From the NCBI RefSeq assembly GCF_014195635.1, contig NZ_JACICC010000001.1, positions 620,001-684,000 of the forward strand: DNA of 64,000 nt. Direction: 5' to 3'. The translations under genes and the position numbers were made by a program. Positions 1 to 10,093 of this stretch are shown here, one piece after another; positions within the stretch are counted from its first letter, which is position 1, and the number at the start of each line of letters is the position of its first letter. The notes beneath the pieces were generated by a model, which had not been told where the DNA came from, did not search any database, and saw nothing but the letters and a program-made list of their open reading frames with translations. The DNA comes from Pseudochelatococcus contaminans. Lineage in GTDB: Bacteria; Pseudomonadota; Alphaproteobacteria; Rhizobiales; Beijerinckiaceae.

Positions 1-1
1 C

Positions 2-175
2 CGTGTCATCGAAAGTTGGCTCGACGCGGCTGAGCGCGATGAAGATGAGCCCGTTGCGATGACGCGCGGTGAGTTGGAAAAATGGATCGTCGGCCTGCGG
101 CGGATGGTCTTTGTCGGAACTGTGATCGTGTTTCCGGTGGCAGGCTTTTTAATCGGTCTTGCTATCGGCGGTTGA
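2..175 (+). CDS. C-terminal end of a small membrane protein (partial, left edge)
   Basis: The frame starting at base 2 is open to a TGA at 173-175 and gives 57 residues of an unidentified protein whose 5' end lies outside the window. It has an acidic stretch ([10 protein letters not shown]), an amphipathic segment and a final hydrophobic segment ([20 protein letters not shown]) that looks like one membrane span ending at the stop codon. It lies 37 bases before nuoI on the same strand, so it is probably cotranscribed with the complex I genes. It does not look like the C-terminus of NuoH, which usually precedes nuoI, so a small extra gene may sit in the operon here. No function can be assigned. 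Confidence 0.55.
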   Translation, partial: RVIESWLDAAERDEDEPVAMTRGELEKWIVGLRRMVFVGTVIVFPVAGFLIGLAIGG

Positions 176-212
176 AGGGTCGCGTGGATGCGCGGCGCAA
201 TGGAGGCGGGCG

Positions 213-701
213 ATGAGGCTCGATCAAGCTGCGAAATCGCTTTTGCTGAAGGAATTTGTATCGGCGCTTCTGCTGTCGATGCGGTATTTCTTCAAGCCGA
301 AGCCGACATTGAACTACCCCTATGAAAAGGGGCAGTTGAGTCCGCGTTTTCGCGGTGAGCATGCTCTGCGCCGTTATCCGAACGGCGAAGAGCGCTGCAT
401 TGCATGTAAGCTTTGCGAGGCAATTTGCCCCGCTCAGGCTATTACGATTGAGGCAGGTCCGCGCCGAAACGATGGAACGCGTCGTACCACTCGTTACGAT
501 ATCGACATGGTGAAGTGCATTTACTGCGGCTTCTGTCAGGAAGCTTGCCCTGTGGATGCAATCGTCGAAGGGCCGAATTTCGAATTTGCGGTGGAAACCC
601 GTGAAGAGCTTTTCTACGACAAGGAAAGGCTTCTTGCGAATGGTGCGCGCTGGGAACGCGAGATTGCTCGCAATATAGCGGCCGATGCGCCCTACCGATG
701 A
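213..701 (+). CDS. nuoI: NADH-quinone oxidoreductase subunit I (two 4Fe-4S clusters)
   Basis: NuoI is the ferredoxin-like subunit of respiratory complex I. It carries clusters N6a and N6b, which pass electrons from the peripheral arm towards quinone. The 162-residue product has both CxxCxxCxxxCP motifs, with cysteines at about 62, 65, 68, 72 and 102, 105, 108, 112, and an N-terminal amphipathic region rich in Leu and Phe. The length matches alphaproteobacterial NuoI (about 163). The ATG at 213 was chosen because GGAGG lies 7 bases upstream; a longer in-frame start at 159 would run into the preceding gene. It is followed by nuoJ-K-L-M-N in the standard order. Confidence 0.96.
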   Translation: MRLDQAAKSLLLKEFVSALLLSMRYFFKPKPTLNYPYEKGQLSPRFRGEHALRRYPNGEERCIACKLCEAICPAQAITIEAGPRRNDGTRRTTRYDIDMVKCIYCGFCQEACPVDAIVEGPNFEFAVETREELFYDKERLLANGARWEREIARNIAADAPYR

Positions 702-800
702 ATATAAACCCGGTTAACCGGGTTTAGCGTTTGAGAACAACCGGATGCAGGCGTCTTGTCGGACACGGCGTGGCATCCAAGGACAGGACGGGAACCGGGC

Positions 801-1421
801 ATGGTTGCGGCGGCCTTCTTTTATCTTTTTGCAGGTGTCTGCATCGCGTCGGCGTTCATGGTGATCGCCGGGCGCAACCCCGTGACATCGGTGCTGTTCC
901 TCATTCTCACCTTCTTCAACGCGGCAGGGCTTTTCATCCTGATCGGTGCCGAGTTCCTGGCGATGATGCTTGTCGTCGTCTATGTCGGCGCGGTCGCGGT
1001 GCTCTTCCTCTTCGTCGTTATGATGATCGACGTCGACTTTGCCGAGTTGCGTTCTGGTTTTCTCCAGTTTCTACCCGTCGGGGTGCTGGTGGGGATCGTC
1101 TTCCTGATCGAGCTTTTGCTGGTGATTGGGACGCTATTCGTCGACCCGGCAATCCTTCAGACGGCTGCTGCCGCCGCTGCGGCGGATGCGCCAGCGGTCG
1201 GCGTCACCAATACCGAGGCAATCGGACTCGTACTTTACACTGACTACCTGTTCGTTTTTCAGGCAGCCGGTTTTGTTCTGCTTGTGGCCATGATCGGTGC
1301 GATCGTGCTGACACTGCGGCATAAGCCGGGTGTCAAGCGTCAGGATATCGGCAAGCAGGTCGAGCGTTCGCATGAAACGAGCGTGGAATTGAAAAGCGTG
1401 CCGTCGCGGCAGGGCGTCTGA
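801..1421 (+). CDS. nuoJ: NADH-quinone oxidoreductase subunit J
   Basis: NuoJ is a membrane-arm subunit of complex I (ND6 homologue). The 206-residue product has about five hydrophobic helices, including the glycine- and valine-rich third helix ([19 protein letters not shown]), which is the conserved region of this family. The ATG at 801 starts at [10 protein letters not shown] and gives the usual length; an in-frame TTG at 756 would add 15 hydrophilic residues not expected in NuoJ. An alanine run (seven Ala, about residue 120) lies in a loop. It precedes nuoK by 13 bases. Confidence 0.95.
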   Translation: MVAAAFFYLFAGVCIASAFMVIAGRNPVTSVLFLILTFFNAAGLFILIGAEFLAMMLVVVYVGAVAVLFLFVVMMIDVDFAELRSGFLQFLPVGVLVGIVFLIELLLVIGTLFVDPAILQTAAAAAAADAPAVGVTNTEAIGLVLYTDYLFVFQAAGFVLLVAMIGAIVLTLRHKPGVKRQDIGKQVERSHETSVELKSVPSRQGV

Positions 1422-1434
1422 GAGGGCTGGAGTT

Positions 1435-1743
1435 ATGATCATCGGGCTCGTTCATTACCTAACGGTTGCGGCGACGCTGTTCACGCTGGGCGTGTTAGGC
1501 ATCTTTCTCAACCGGAAGAATGTCATCGTCATTCTGATGTCGGTGGAGTTGATCCTGCTGTCGGTCAACATCAATCTGGTCGCTTTCTCTGTTTTCACCA
1601 ATACCATCGTGGGGCAGGTCTTCGCGTTGCTGGTGCTCGCTGTCGCAGCGGCAGAGGCGGCTATCGGACTGGCGATCATGCTGGTCTTCTTCCGCAACCG
1701 TGGCTCCATCGCGGTTGAGGACATCAACTTGATGAAGGGCTGA
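1435..1743 (+). CDS. nuoK: NADH-quinone oxidoreductase subunit K
   Basis: NuoK is the small ND4L-like membrane subunit of complex I and forms part of the proton path near the quinone site. The 102-residue product has three membrane helices. Buried glutamates of the family are visible in [15 protein letters not shown] and [10 protein letters not shown]. The length is the family norm. The ATG at 1435 has GGAG about 6 bases upstream. nuoL begins 11 bases after the stop. Confidence 0.97.
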   Translation: MIIGLVHYLTVAATLFTLGVLGIFLNRKNVIVILMSVELILLSVNINLVAFSVFTNTIVGQVFALLVLAVAAAEAAIGLAIMLVFFRNRGSIAVEDINLMKG

Positions 1744-1754
1744 GGGCAGGCCGA

Positions 1755-3728
1755 ATGTATCAGGCAATCGTCTTTCTGCCGCTGGTCGGCTTCCTCGTCG
1801 CGGGCCTTTTCGGCCGCTTCATCGGCGCGCGTGCCAGCGAAATTATTACGACGTCGTTGCTGTTTGTTACAGCAGCCCTGTCGTGGGTGGCGTTCGTCAC
1901 TGTCGGTTTCGGAACGGAGACTTTTTACGTTCCGATAGCCCGCTGGATTACCTCTGGCACCCTCATTGTCGACTGGGCATTGCGTATTGATACCTTGACG
2001 GTGGTGATGCTCGTCGTCGTCAACAGTGTGTCGGCGCTGGTGCATCTCTACTCCATCGGCTACATGCACGAAGATCCCGACAGGCCGCGGTTCTTTGCCT
2101 ATCTCTCGCTGTTTACCTTCGCGATGTTGACGCTGGTTACGGCAGATAACCTGGTGCAGATGTTCTTCGGTTGGGAGGGCGTGGGTCTCGCCAGCTACTT
2201 GCTCATCGGTTTCTGGTATGAAAAGCCATCCGCCTGTGCGGCAGCGATGAAAGCGTTCATCGTTAACCGCGTCGGTGACTTCGGCTTCATGCTCGGTTTG
2301 CTGCTGACCTTTATCGTGTTCGGCTCCGTGAGCTTTGGCGATATCTTCTCGCGGACGGCTGAATTCCAGGATGCGACGTTCAATTTCATCGGTTTCGAGT
2401 GGCATACACTGACGCTGATCTCGCTGTTGCTGTTCATTGGCGCCATGGGCAAGTCAGCGCAGTTCATTCTGCACACCTGGCTCCCTGATGCCATGGAGGG
2501 GCCGACGCCGGTTTCTGCCCTCATCCACGCGGCCACCATGGTGACGGCGGGTGTCTTCATGGTCACCCGTATGTCGCCGGTGTTTGAATACGCGCCTTCC
2601 GCATCGACGGTCATTATTGTGATTGGCGCGGTCACGGCTTTCTTTGCCGCTACGATTGGACTGGTGCAGAACGACATCAAGCGTGTGATCGCTTATTCAA
2701 CCTGCTCGCAGCTCGGTTACATGTTCGTTGCGCTCGGTGTCGGCGCTTATAGCGCTGGCGTGTTCCACCTGTTCACCCACGCCTTCTTCAAGGCACTGCT
2801 GTTCCTTGGTGCCGGCTCTGTGATCCATGCGATGCATCATGAGCAGGATATGCGGAAGATGGGTGGTCTGCGGAAATACATTCCGTTCACCGCGCTGGCC
2901 ATGACAATCGGCACGCTGGCATTGACCGGCTTCCCCTTCACGTCGGGCTTCTATTCGAAAGATGCGATTATTGAATCCGCTTTTGCGTCGCATTCTTCTG
3001 TCGCTGGCTTCGCCTTTACGTCGACGATTGTGGCCGCGTTGATGACGTCGTTCTACTCATGGCGTCTATACTTCATGACGTTCGAGGGTAAACCGCGTTG
3101 GGAGCATCACGACGACCATGCTCATGGGCATGATCATGCACACGATGACGGGCACGACCATAAGCCGCATGAAAGCCCATTGGTCATGTTGCTGCCGCTT
3201 GTCGTCCTGTCGATCGGCGCCTTGTTCGCTGGTGCGGTATTCTACAACGCCTTTATCGGCAGTGGTTATGATGCCTTCTGGAAGGGCGCCATCTTCACCA
3301 ACCCGGATAACCACATTCTGCACGACATGCACGAAGTGCCGCTTTGGGTGAAGCTCGCGCCGGTGGTAACGATGGTGATTGGCTTCCTGCTGGCGCTGTG
3401 GTTCTACGTGCTCGATACGTCAAAACCCCGCCAACTCGCGGCTGCGTTCCCCGGTGTTTACCGCTTCCTGCTCAACAAGTGGTACATTGATGAGCTGTAC
3501 AACTTCCTCTTCGTCAGGCCAGCAAAGGAGCTTGGCCGCTTCTTCTGGAAGCAGGGCGATGGATGGCTGATTGACGGACACGGACCTGACGGTATTTCCG
3601 CCCGCGTACTCGACGTCACGGGCAGGGTCGTCAAACTCCAGACTGGTTATGTCTACCACTATGCATTCGCGATGCTGATCGGTGTCGCAGCCTTTGTGAC
3701 CTGGTATATTTTCGGGGGTGCTGTCTAA
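1755..3728 (+). CDS. nuoL: NADH-quinone oxidoreductase subunit L (antiporter-like)
   Basis: NuoL is the distal antiporter-like proton-pumping subunit of complex I (ND5). The 657-residue product shows the conserved glutamate in [14 protein letters not shown] and the lysine and tryptophan region [19 protein letters not shown], followed by HAATMVTAG. The C-terminal part carries the long lateral-helix region. A hydrophilic loop near residues 450-475 is very rich in His and Asp (repeated HDHAH-type motifs), which could bind metal ions; this is a feature of the loop rather than of the core. The gene shares one base with nuoM (TAATG junction), so the two are probably translationally coupled. Confidence 0.97.
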   Translation: MYQAIVFLPLVGFLVAGLFGRFIGARASEIITTSLLFVTAALSWVAFVTVGFGTETFYVPIARWITSGTLIVDWALRIDTLTVVMLVVVNSVSALVHLYSIGYMHEDPDRPRFFAYLSLFTFAMLTLVTADNLVQMFFGWEGVGLASYLLIGFWYEKPSACAAAMKAFIVNRVGDFGFMLGLLLTFIVFGSVSFGDIFSRTAEFQDATFNFIGFEWHTLTLISLLLFIGAMGKSAQFILHTWLPDAMEGPTPVSALIHAATMVTAGVFMVTRMSPVFEYAPSASTVIIVIGAVTAFFAATIGLVQNDIKRVIAYSTCSQLGYMFVALGVGAYSAGVFHLFTHAFFKALLFLGAGSVIHAMHHEQDMRKMGGLRKYIPFTALAMTIGTLALTGFPFTSGFYSKDAIIESAFASHSSVAGFAFTSTIVAALMTSFYSWRLYFMTFEGKPRWEHHDDHAHGHDHAHDDGHDHKPHESPLVMLLPLVVLSIGALFAGAVFYNAFIGSGYDAFWKGAIFTNPDNHILHDMHEVPLWVKLAPVVTMVIGFLLALWFYVLDTSKPRQLAAAFPGVYRFLLNKWYIDELYNFLFVRPAKELGRFFWKQGDGWLIDGHGPDGISARVLDVTGRVVKLQTGYVYHYAFAMLIGVAAFVTWYIFGGAV

Positions 3729-5239
3729 TGTTCGGCTTTGGCATCCTTTCGGGTCTGTTGCTGCTGCCGTTGGTCGGCGCGGTGGTGATCCTGACGCTGC
3801 GCGGCGACGATGCCGCCGTGCAGTCCAACGCCCGGTCCATCGCATTGGCGACAACCATTGTCGTTTTCATCGTGTCGCTGGTGGCATGGGGGCGGTTTGA
3901 CGTCGCTGACCCGGCCTTCCAGCTTGTGGAAACGCATCCCTGGCTGGCGGAAAACATTGCCTTCAAACTTGGCGTCGACGGTTTTTCGTTTCCGCTGGTA
4001 TTGCTGACGACCTTCTTGATGCCCTTCTGCATTCTGGCATCGTGGAAGTCGATCAGTTCGCGCGTGCGGGCTTACTACGTCGCTTTCCTTGTCTTGGAAA
4101 CGACGCTGCTCGGCGTGTTCGTGGCGCTGGATCTGGTTCTGTTTTACGTCTTCTTCGAAGCCGGTCTCATCCCGATGTTCCTCATCATCGGCATATGGGG
4201 TGGGGCGCGGCGTATTTATGCCAGCTTCAAGTTCTTTCTCTACACGCTGCTCGGCTCGCTGCTGATGTTCCTGGCGATCCTCGTCATGTACTGGCAGGCT
4301 GGCACGACCGATATTCCGACACTGTTGGCATTCAGGTTCGATCCGTCTGTTCAGACTTGGCTATGGCTGGCCTTCTTCGCCTCATTCGCGGTGAAGATGC
4401 CGATGTGGCCAGTGCATACGTGGTTGCCAGATGCGCACGTCGAGGCGCCAACAGCCGGTTCCGTCATTCTGGCCGGTGTCATGCTGAAGATGGGTGGCTA
4501 CGGTTTTATCCGGTTCTCTATCCCGATGTTCCCGGATGCGTCCCTGTACTTCCAGCCGCTGGTTTTTGCGCTTTCGATCGTCGCGATCATCTACACGTCG
4601 CTCGTCGCGCTCGCGCAAGCTGATATCAAAAAGCTGATTGCCTATTCATCAGTGGCGCATATGGGCTTCGTGACCATGGGGCTGTTCGCGCTTAATGAAC
4701 AGGGCATTCAGGGTGCGATGTTCCAGATGATTTCGCACGGCCTTGTGTCCGGTGCGCTGTTCTTTGGCGTCGGCATCATCTACGACCGCATGCATACACG
4801 TGAGATTGCAGCGTATGGCGGCTTGGTGCATCGCATGCCGTTCTATGCTGTCGCGTTCATGGTGTTCACGATGGCGAACGTCGGGTTGCCCGGAACGTCA
4901 GGCTTCATCGGGGAGTTCCTGACGCTCGCCGGTGCATTCAAGGCCAATCCTTGGGTTGCATTCTTTGCCGCAACCGGCCTTATCCTCTCCGCTCCCTACG
5001 CATTGTGGCTTTATCGTCGCGTCATCTTCGGGCCGCTGGAGAAGGATAGTCTTAAGTCAATTCTCGATCTCGATCGCCGTGAGATTATCGCCGTTGTGCC
5101 GCTGATCCTGCTCATCGTGTGGTATGGTGTGCAACCCGACGGCATCCTGAATGTGTTTGCTCCAGCTACGGAGCATCTGCTGAAATCCACCGAAGCAGCG
5201 CTTGCGGTCGTCAAGACCGCCGCCGTGATTGCGCAGTGA
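3728..5239 (+). CDS. nuoM: NADH-quinone oxidoreductase subunit M (antiporter-like)
   Basis: NuoM is the middle antiporter-like proton-pumping subunit (ND4). The 503-residue product has the hallmark glutamate in [18 protein letters not shown] and the lysine in the segment [20 protein letters not shown], followed by [16 protein letters not shown]. Its length and 13-14 hydrophobic helices fit the family. The start overlaps the nuoL stop by one base. nuoN follows after 10 bases. Confidence 0.97.
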   Translation: MFGFGILSGLLLLPLVGAVVILTLRGDDAAVQSNARSIALATTIVVFIVSLVAWGRFDVADPAFQLVETHPWLAENIAFKLGVDGFSFPLVLLTTFLMPFCILASWKSISSRVRAYYVAFLVLETTLLGVFVALDLVLFYVFFEAGLIPMFLIIGIWGGARRIYASFKFFLYTLLGSLLMFLAILVMYWQAGTTDIPTLLAFRFDPSVQTWLWLAFFASFAVKMPMWPVHTWLPDAHVEAPTAGSVILAGVMLKMGGYGFIRFSIPMFPDASLYFQPLVFALSIVAIIYTSLVALAQADIKKLIAYSSVAHMGFVTMGLFALNEQGIQGAMFQMISHGLVSGALFFGVGIIYDRMHTREIAAYGGLVHRMPFYAVAFMVFTMANVGLPGTSGFIGEFLTLAGAFKANPWVAFFAATGLILSAPYALWLYRRVIFGPLEKDSLKSILDLDRREIIAVVPLILLIVWYGVQPDGILNVFAPATEHLLKSTEAALAVVKTAAVIAQ

Positions 5240-5249
5240 GGCCGCCGCG

Positions 5250-6686
5250 ATGACATCCGTTAACCTTCCGGCGCTTGGCGTCGTTCTGCCGGAGCTTTTG
5301 CTGGCCGTTGGTGCGCTTGTTCTGGTGCTCGTTGGCGCGCTGCGCGGCGAGCGCTCGTCCGGGCTGGTGAACGTCCTGGCGCTGGTGCTGATTGTGCTCT
5401 CCGCGATTGCGGTTGCGGCACAGGGATCAGAGACGGTTGTGGCTTTCAACGACTCGTTCATCGTCGATGGCTTTGCTCGTTTCTGGAAAATTCTGGCGCT
5501 GATCGGCTCGGCCGTTGCCATCGTCCTGTCGCGAGACTTCTTCATCCGCGAAGGCCTCGATAAGTTCGAGTTTCCCGTGCTCGTGCTGTTGTCGACGCTG
5601 GGCATGCTGATGATGATCTCGGCTAACAGCCTGCTGACGCTGTATGTTGGTCTGGAGCTGCAGAGCCTCGCGATTTATGTGATCGCCGCGTTTGATCGTG
5701 ATAACACCCGCTCCACGGAAGCAGGGCTGAAGTACTTCGTCCTAGGTGCTCTTTCTTCCGGCATGCTTCTCTATGGCTCCTCGCTCGTCTATGGCCTGAC
5801 GGGCAGTGTGAACTTTGCCGCGATTGCTGCTGCGGTGCAGGGTGAGCAGGGTGTTCTGTTCATTTTCGGACTTGTGTTCATTATTGCTGGTCTCGCGTTC
5901 AAGATTTCGGCTGTGCCTTTCCACATGTGGACGCCAGACGTTTACGAAGGTGCGCCGACACCAGTCACGGCATTCCTCGCGGCGGCGCCCAAAATGGCTG
6001 CGATGGCGCTGACTGTGCGCGTGCTGGTTGGTGTCTTTCCGGGCATCTTCGAGCAGTGGCAGCAGATCATCCTGTTCGTCTCGGTCGCGTCCATGGCGAT
6101 TGGTTCGTTCGCTGCCATCGGTCAACGGTCCATCAAGCGACTGATGGCCTATTCGTCTATCGGTCACATGGGCTACGCGCTCGTCGGCCTGGCCGCGGGC
6201 ACGGAACAAGGTGTGCAGGCGGTTCTCATCTATATGGCGATTTACCTCGCCACGACGCTGGGTGCTTTTGCCGGAATTCTCGCTTTGAGAAACGGCAATG
6301 TTTATGTCGATCGTATTGAAGATTTGGCAGGCCTGTCTCGCTCGCAGCCGGCTCTGGCCTTCTTCTTCGCCATGCTGTTCTTCTCGCTTGCCGGCATCCC
6401 GCCGTGGGCAGGGTTTTTCGCCAAGCTCTATGTATTCAGCGCCGCCATCGAAGCAGGACTTTATACGCTCGCCATCATTGGTGTGCTGCTGAGTGTCGTC
6501 GGTGCGTTCTACTATCTGCGTATCGTGAAGATTATCTACTTCGATGAAGCCAAGACGCCTTATGAGCCGATGACTTCCGGACTCAAGTTCGTGCTGGGTG
6601 TTTCGAGTGTGGTGGTACTGCTATTCTGGGTTCTGCCTGCGCCGTTGGTGGGGTCTGCTGTCGTTGCCGCCAAGTCTCTGTTCTGA
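5250..6686 (+). CDS. nuoN: NADH-quinone oxidoreductase subunit N (antiporter-like)
   Basis: NuoN is the proximal antiporter-like subunit of the complex I membrane arm (ND2). The 478-residue product contains the conserved glutamate in [18 protein letters not shown], a lysine-containing helix ([21 protein letters not shown]) and the motif [15 protein letters not shown]. The ATG at 5250 is preferred over an in-frame TTG at 5229, which would overlap the nuoM end. It is the last complex I gene. Its stop codon shares a base with the birA start, so birA is likely cotranscribed. Confidence 0.96.
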   Translation: MTSVNLPALGVVLPELLLAVGALVLVLVGALRGERSSGLVNVLALVLIVLSAIAVAAQGSETVVAFNDSFIVDGFARFWKILALIGSAVAIVLSRDFFIREGLDKFEFPVLVLLSTLGMLMMISANSLLTLYVGLELQSLAIYVIAAFDRDNTRSTEAGLKYFVLGALSSGMLLYGSSLVYGLTGSVNFAAIAAAVQGEQGVLFIFGLVFIIAGLAFKISAVPFHMWTPDVYEGAPTPVTAFLAAAPKMAAMALTVRVLVGVFPGIFEQWQQIILFVSVASMAIGSFAAIGQRSIKRLMAYSSIGHMGYALVGLAAGTEQGVQAVLIYMAIYLATTLGAFAGILALRNGNVYVDRIEDLAGLSRSQPALAFFFAMLFFSLAGIPPWAGFFAKLYVFSAAIEAGLYTLAIIGVLLSVVGAFYYLRIVKIIYFDEAKTPYEPMTSGLKFVLGVSSVVVLLFWVLPAPLVGSAVVAAKSLF

Positions 6687-7480
6687 TGGCATCCATCCCC
6701 TTCCACCTTTCACATAATGCCGAGGCCGCCGGTTTCCGACTGGCGGCTTTCGACACGTTCAATGGCTCGACTAATACCGAGGCACTTGATCGCGCCAGGG
6801 CGGGTGATTGCGGATCTTTGTGGATTGTTACAGATAATCAACTCGGTGGTCGTGGCCGCCGAAATCGCGCGTGGATCGCACCAAAAGGCAATCTGGCCGC
6901 CAGTCTGTTGATTGTGACGGACGTGTCGACGTCGACGGCCGCTACCCTCGGATTTGTTGCCGGCGTTGCCCTTGAGCGCGCTATCGTACGTGTTTCGCCA
7001 TACCTTCGTCACAGGATCAGTCTCAAGTGGCCGAATGATATTCTGGCTGACGGGGCGAAACTGTCCGGCATCCTGCTGGAAAGCGAGCCACTTGACGAGC
7101 GGCGTCGCGCCGTGGTTGTGGGAATAGGTGTCAACGTGGTTGCTGCTCCCGAAGGGCTTCCTTATCCCGGAGCATCTCTTGTTTCGCTTGGGGCAAATGT
7201 CAGCGCTTCCGAGTTGTTCGCGGCGTTGGCGGATGAGTGGATTGCCGCGGCTGCGATCTGGGATGAAGGGCGCGGCATGGGGGCGCTTCGGGATTTGTGG
7301 CTCGAACGGGCGACGGGATTGAACGGGCCGATCAGTGTGCAGACGCCGTCTGGTGTCATTGGCGGTATATTTGAGACGATTGACGACATGGGGCGCCTGA
7401 TTATGCAGCGCGCGGACGGAACCACAGAAGTAGTTTCCGCCGGAGACGTTCACTTTGGCGGACTGGCAACCAGAAAATAA
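6686..7480 (+). CDS. birA: Biotin-[acetyl-CoA-carboxylase] ligase, monofunctional
   Basis: The enzyme activates biotin with ATP and attaches it to the biotin carboxyl carrier protein of acetyl-CoA carboxylase. The 264-residue product has the biotinyl-AMP loop in the form GRGRRNRAW (the more common form is GRGRRGR, so one Gly is Asn here), the catalytic KWPND motif and the GIGVNV motif. It lacks the N-terminal helix-turn-helix of E. coli BirA, so it should not be a repressor; this is usual in this class. It starts on the last base of nuoN and precedes rnj by 23 bases, an arrangement conserved in Rhizobiales. Confidence 0.93.
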   Translation: MASIPFHLSHNAEAAGFRLAAFDTFNGSTNTEALDRARAGDCGSLWIVTDNQLGGRGRRNRAWIAPKGNLAASLLIVTDVSTSTAATLGFVAGVALERAIVRVSPYLRHRISLKWPNDILADGAKLSGILLESEPLDERRRAVVVGIGVNVVAAPEGLPYPGASLVSLGANVSASELFAALADEWIAAAAIWDEGRGMGALRDLWLERATGLNGPISVQTPSGVIGGIFETIDDMGRLIMQRADGTTEVVSAGDVHFGGLATRK

Positions 7481-7503
7481 GCAGGAAAAAGGAAAGTTGA
7501 CTT

Positions 7504-9174
7504 ATGGCCCGTCGTAACGACGAACTGGTGTTCGTAGCCCTTGGAGGGCTTGGCGAGATCGGCATGAATCTCGGCCTCTATGGCTTCGGCCCGGAAGATC
7601 GCCGTAAATGGGTCATGGTTGATTGCGGTATCAGCTTTGCCGGAGAAGAAGCGCCGGGCGTCGATCTGGTGTTCCCGGATATTCGATTCATCGTCGAGGA
7701 GCGCCGCGATCTTCTGGGAATTGTGATTACGCACGCCCATGAGGATCATATCGGGGCATTGGCGCGGCTGTGGCCGCAACTTGAAGTGCCGGTTTATTGC
7801 ACGCCATTTGCCGCCGGCCTGCTGGAGATGCGTCGCCTTTCAGAACCGGGCGCGCCTAAAATTCCGCTGCGGCGTGTTGCGCAGAACGGCCGGATCAATC
7901 TTGATCCGTTCGATATCGAACTCATCCCGGTAGCGCATTCGATTCCCGAGGCCACTGCGCTGGCAATTCGCACGCCGCTTGGCACCGTTCTGCATACAGG
8001 CGACTGGCGTCTCGATCCTGAACCGGTGGTGGGGCGTCCTACGGATGGCGAGCGGCTGGCCGAAATCGGCGATGAGGGCGTGCTCGCCATGGTCTGCGAT
8101 TCCACCAACGCTTTGCGCGATGGAATTAGCCCCAGCGAGACGGAAGTTGCCAATAATCTGGCGGAAATTATTGCCGCATCGCCGCATCGCGTGGCTGTGA
8201 CCACATTTGCTTCGAACGTCGCTCGGGTGCGTGCGGTGGCTCTGGCAGCCCAGAAAGCCGGACGTGATGTCGTCGTCGTTGGTCGTGCGATGGATCGCGT
8301 CGTGTCGGTGGCGGGAGAGCTCGGCTACCTCGATGGCTTGCCGCCGTTCTTGTCGCCGGAAGTCTATGACCAGCTGCCGCGTGACAAGGTCGTGGCGTTG
8401 CTCACTGGTTCTCAGGGGGAGGGCAGGGCCGCTATGGCGCGGGTGGCGACGGATACTCACCCGGACATTTCCCTGGCTGCCGGGGATCGCGTTATCTTCT
8501 CGTCTCGGGCTATTCCGGGGAATGAGAAGGCCATCAACACCATCATCAATAATCTTGTTCGCCGAGGCGTCGAGGTTATTACCGATCATGATGCGCTGGT
8601 TCATGCTTCCGGTCATCCGCGCCGCGGAGAGCTTGAGCAGATGTATCAGTGGGTTCGTCCGCGTATCGTATTGCCGGTGCACGGCGAGCCGATGCATCTT
8701 GCCGGGCAGCGGGAGTTCGCGCGCAAGCAGGGCGTGCAGGTCATTCTCCGTGCCGAGGATGGCGAGATGGTGCGGTTTGCCCCCGGGGAGGCGCGTGTCA
8801 TCGACGAGGTGCCTGTCGGGCGTGTCTATCAGGACGGCGATTTGCTCGTGGATTCGCAGGAGCGCACCATTCCGGAGCGGCGCAAGCTGGCATTCGCTGG
8901 CGTGGTTTCTGTCGCCATCGCGCTGACGGATCGCGGTGAGTTGGCTGGCGATGTCTCCATCGGGTCAAGCGGACTGCCTCCTATGAATTCCGATGGCGAA
9001 GTTTTCGATGAGGCAATCGGTCAGGTCGTGGTGGAGCTAATCGAATCGTTGCCAAAGGCACGCCGGCGCGACCCTGATGCTGTGGTCAATGCTGTCGAGC
9101 GGGCTGTGCGATCGGAAGTACAGCGCAAGTGGGGAAAGAAGCCGGTCTGCCACGCGCATGTCATCACCGTCTAA
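7504..9174 (+). CDS. rnj: Ribonuclease J
   Basis: Ribonuclease J is a metallo-beta-lactamase/beta-CASP nuclease that degrades and matures RNA (5'-3' exonuclease and endonuclease). The 556-residue product has the zinc-binding motif HAHEDH at residues 77-82, the second metal region HTGDWRLDPEP, the SSRAIPGNE beta-CASP segment and the late HASGHPRRGEL motif, plus the C-terminal dimerisation domain. It lies between birA and a DUF1467 gene, which is its normal position in Rhizobiales. Start at ATG 7504, after an AGGAAAG-type ribosome binding site. Confidence 0.95.
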   Translation: MARRNDELVFVALGGLGEIGMNLGLYGFGPEDRRKWVMVDCGISFAGEEAPGVDLVFPDIRFIVEERRDLLGIVITHAHEDHIGALARLWPQLEVPVYCTPFAAGLLEMRRLSEPGAPKIPLRRVAQNGRINLDPFDIELIPVAHSIPEATALAIRTPLGTVLHTGDWRLDPEPVVGRPTDGERLAEIGDEGVLAMVCDSTNALRDGISPSETEVANNLAEIIAASPHRVAVTTFASNVARVRAVALAAQKAGRDVVVVGRAMDRVVSVAGELGYLDGLPPFLSPEVYDQLPRDKVVALLTGSQGEGRAAMARVATDTHPDISLAAGDRVIFSSRAIPGNEKAINTIINNLVRRGVEVITDHDALVHASGHPRRGELEQMYQWVRPRIVLPVHGEPMHLAGQREFARKQGVQVILRAEDGEMVRFAPGEARVIDEVPVGRVYQDGDLLVDSQERTIPERRKLAFAGVVSVAIALTDRGELAGDVSIGSSGLPPMNSDGEVFDEAIGQVVVELIESLPKARRRDPDAVVNAVERAVRSEVQRKWGKKPVCHAHVITV

Positions 9175-9227
9175 CCTAGCGCATTTGAGCTCTGCGCACA
9201 TGCTGTCCTGCCATGACATGACGTAAT

Positions 9228-9461
9228 ATGGCGGACAGCATCGTGGGCATGGTGGCCCTTTATTTTCTCATATGGTGGATTGTGCTGTTCGCAGTGTTGC
9301 CATTTGGTGTGCGAGGACAGCATGAGGATCAAGTGGCTCCGGGCACGGAGCCCGGCGCGCCTCAGACGCCTCGCATTGCGCGCAAAGCACTGGTGACCAC
9401 GCTTTTGTCGGCTGTCGTGCTCGGCGTTGTTGTATTGCTCTCGGAGTTCTTTGAATTTTGA
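9228..9461 (+). CDS. DUF1467 family small membrane protein
   Basis: This is a 77-residue protein with two membrane helices (about residues 7-25 and 54-73) joined by a polar loop containing GTEPGAP. The first helix, LYFLIWWIVLFAVLPFGVR, is characteristic of the DUF1467 family, which is conserved in alphaproteobacteria next to rnj and proS. Its molecular role is not known. The ATG lies 53 bases after the rnj stop, so the two are probably cotranscribed. The repeat at 9462 begins on the base after its stop. Confidence 0.9.
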   Translation: MADSIVGMVALYFLIWWIVLFAVLPFGVRGQHEDQVAPGTEPGAPQTPRIARKALVTTLLSAVVLGVVVLLSEFFEF

Positions 9462-9503
9462 GCAGTTTGCGTTCAAATCGATCCATCAAGTCGGGCGCAA
9501 GTT
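9462..9503. repeat. Degenerate copy of a palindromic repeat (second copy at 60375)
   Basis: The first 15 bases (GCAGTTTGCGTTCAA) are identical to those at 60375-60389, and similarity continues with scattered transitions through about 42 bases. At 60379-60414 the element is a perfect inverted repeat, while here the 3' arm has decayed, so only an imperfect hairpin forms. It starts directly after the DUF1467 stop codon. It may be a dispersed palindromic element or a decayed terminator; two copies in one window cannot decide. Confidence 0.55.
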
Positions 9504-9672
9504 ACCGTAAAATGTAAAATTTATAAGGCGAGTTTTTCCACTCTATCAGAGCATCCACCCGTTATAGACCCGAGCATTCCATGCTTTCGCGGTCGAGGCG
9601 AGGAACTTCGTGGAAATCCGTTGATAGAGTATCAGGGCTTTGACATTGTTGAAATATGGCATGGCAAAATAA

Positions 9673-9698
9673 AAGAGCAGGGCCGTAGCCCTGCTCTT
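9673..9698 (-). terminator. Rho-independent terminator, minus-strand direction
   Basis: An 11-bp perfect stem (AAGAGCAGGGC / GCCCTGCTCTT) encloses the loop CGTA. On the minus strand the stem is followed by TTTATTTT, a good termination tract. It begins 4 bases after the stop of the small minus-strand frame at 9703-9846, which supports that frame being transcribed. It might also end readthrough from rnj/DUF1467 on the plus strand, where the following bases (AAAGTT) are less typical. Confidence 0.75.
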
Positions 9699-9702
9699 AA
9701 AG

Positions 9703-9846
9703 TTAGAACAAATTCCCAATCTGCCGCAACGCCAAAGGCCGCTGTTTTTTATACGGCGTTGACCGCGCGCGACAGATTTCCTCCCGAGACTTGGACCGCA
9801 CTGGAAGAACGACAAGGCCCTTCCATTTGCCAGCCGCGTGACTCAT
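9703..9846 (-). CDS. Possible small basic protein, 47 residues
   Basis: The minus-strand frame starts at ATG 9846 (MSHAAGKWKGLVVL...) and ends at TAA 9703. A GAGGA ribosome binding site lies 7 bases before the ATG, and a strong terminator hairpin begins 4 bases after the stop. The product is basic (many Lys and Arg, including SKSREEICRAR and YKKQR), has no membrane segment and matches no family I recognise. In-frame upstream ATG and GTG codons exist, but the one at 9846 has the best ribosome binding site. It lies in the spacer between DUF1467 and proS on the opposite strand. The hairpin could instead belong to a small RNA. Confidence 0.45.
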   Translation of the reverse strand: MSHAAGKWKGLVVLPVRSKSREEICRARSTPYKKQRPLALRQIGNLF

Positions 9847-10093
9847 ACGACATTCCTCGCAACTTGTCATCACTTTATACATGCATCTGAAACAGCATGG
9901 GCTTTAACGCATCCTTGGCAATTGGCCGGTGGCATTCCAGCTCTTCCTCGGCGGCTCTTTCCAATAAACGCAGCAGTTTGTGCCTGGACCGCAGTTTTTG
10001 ATGGGGTGCGGATGTACGCGACATCAGATTGCCGTATAAAGGTTGCAAATCGATTCCACCCTCACGCCGTTCGTGCCGCCAGTCAGGACAGCC

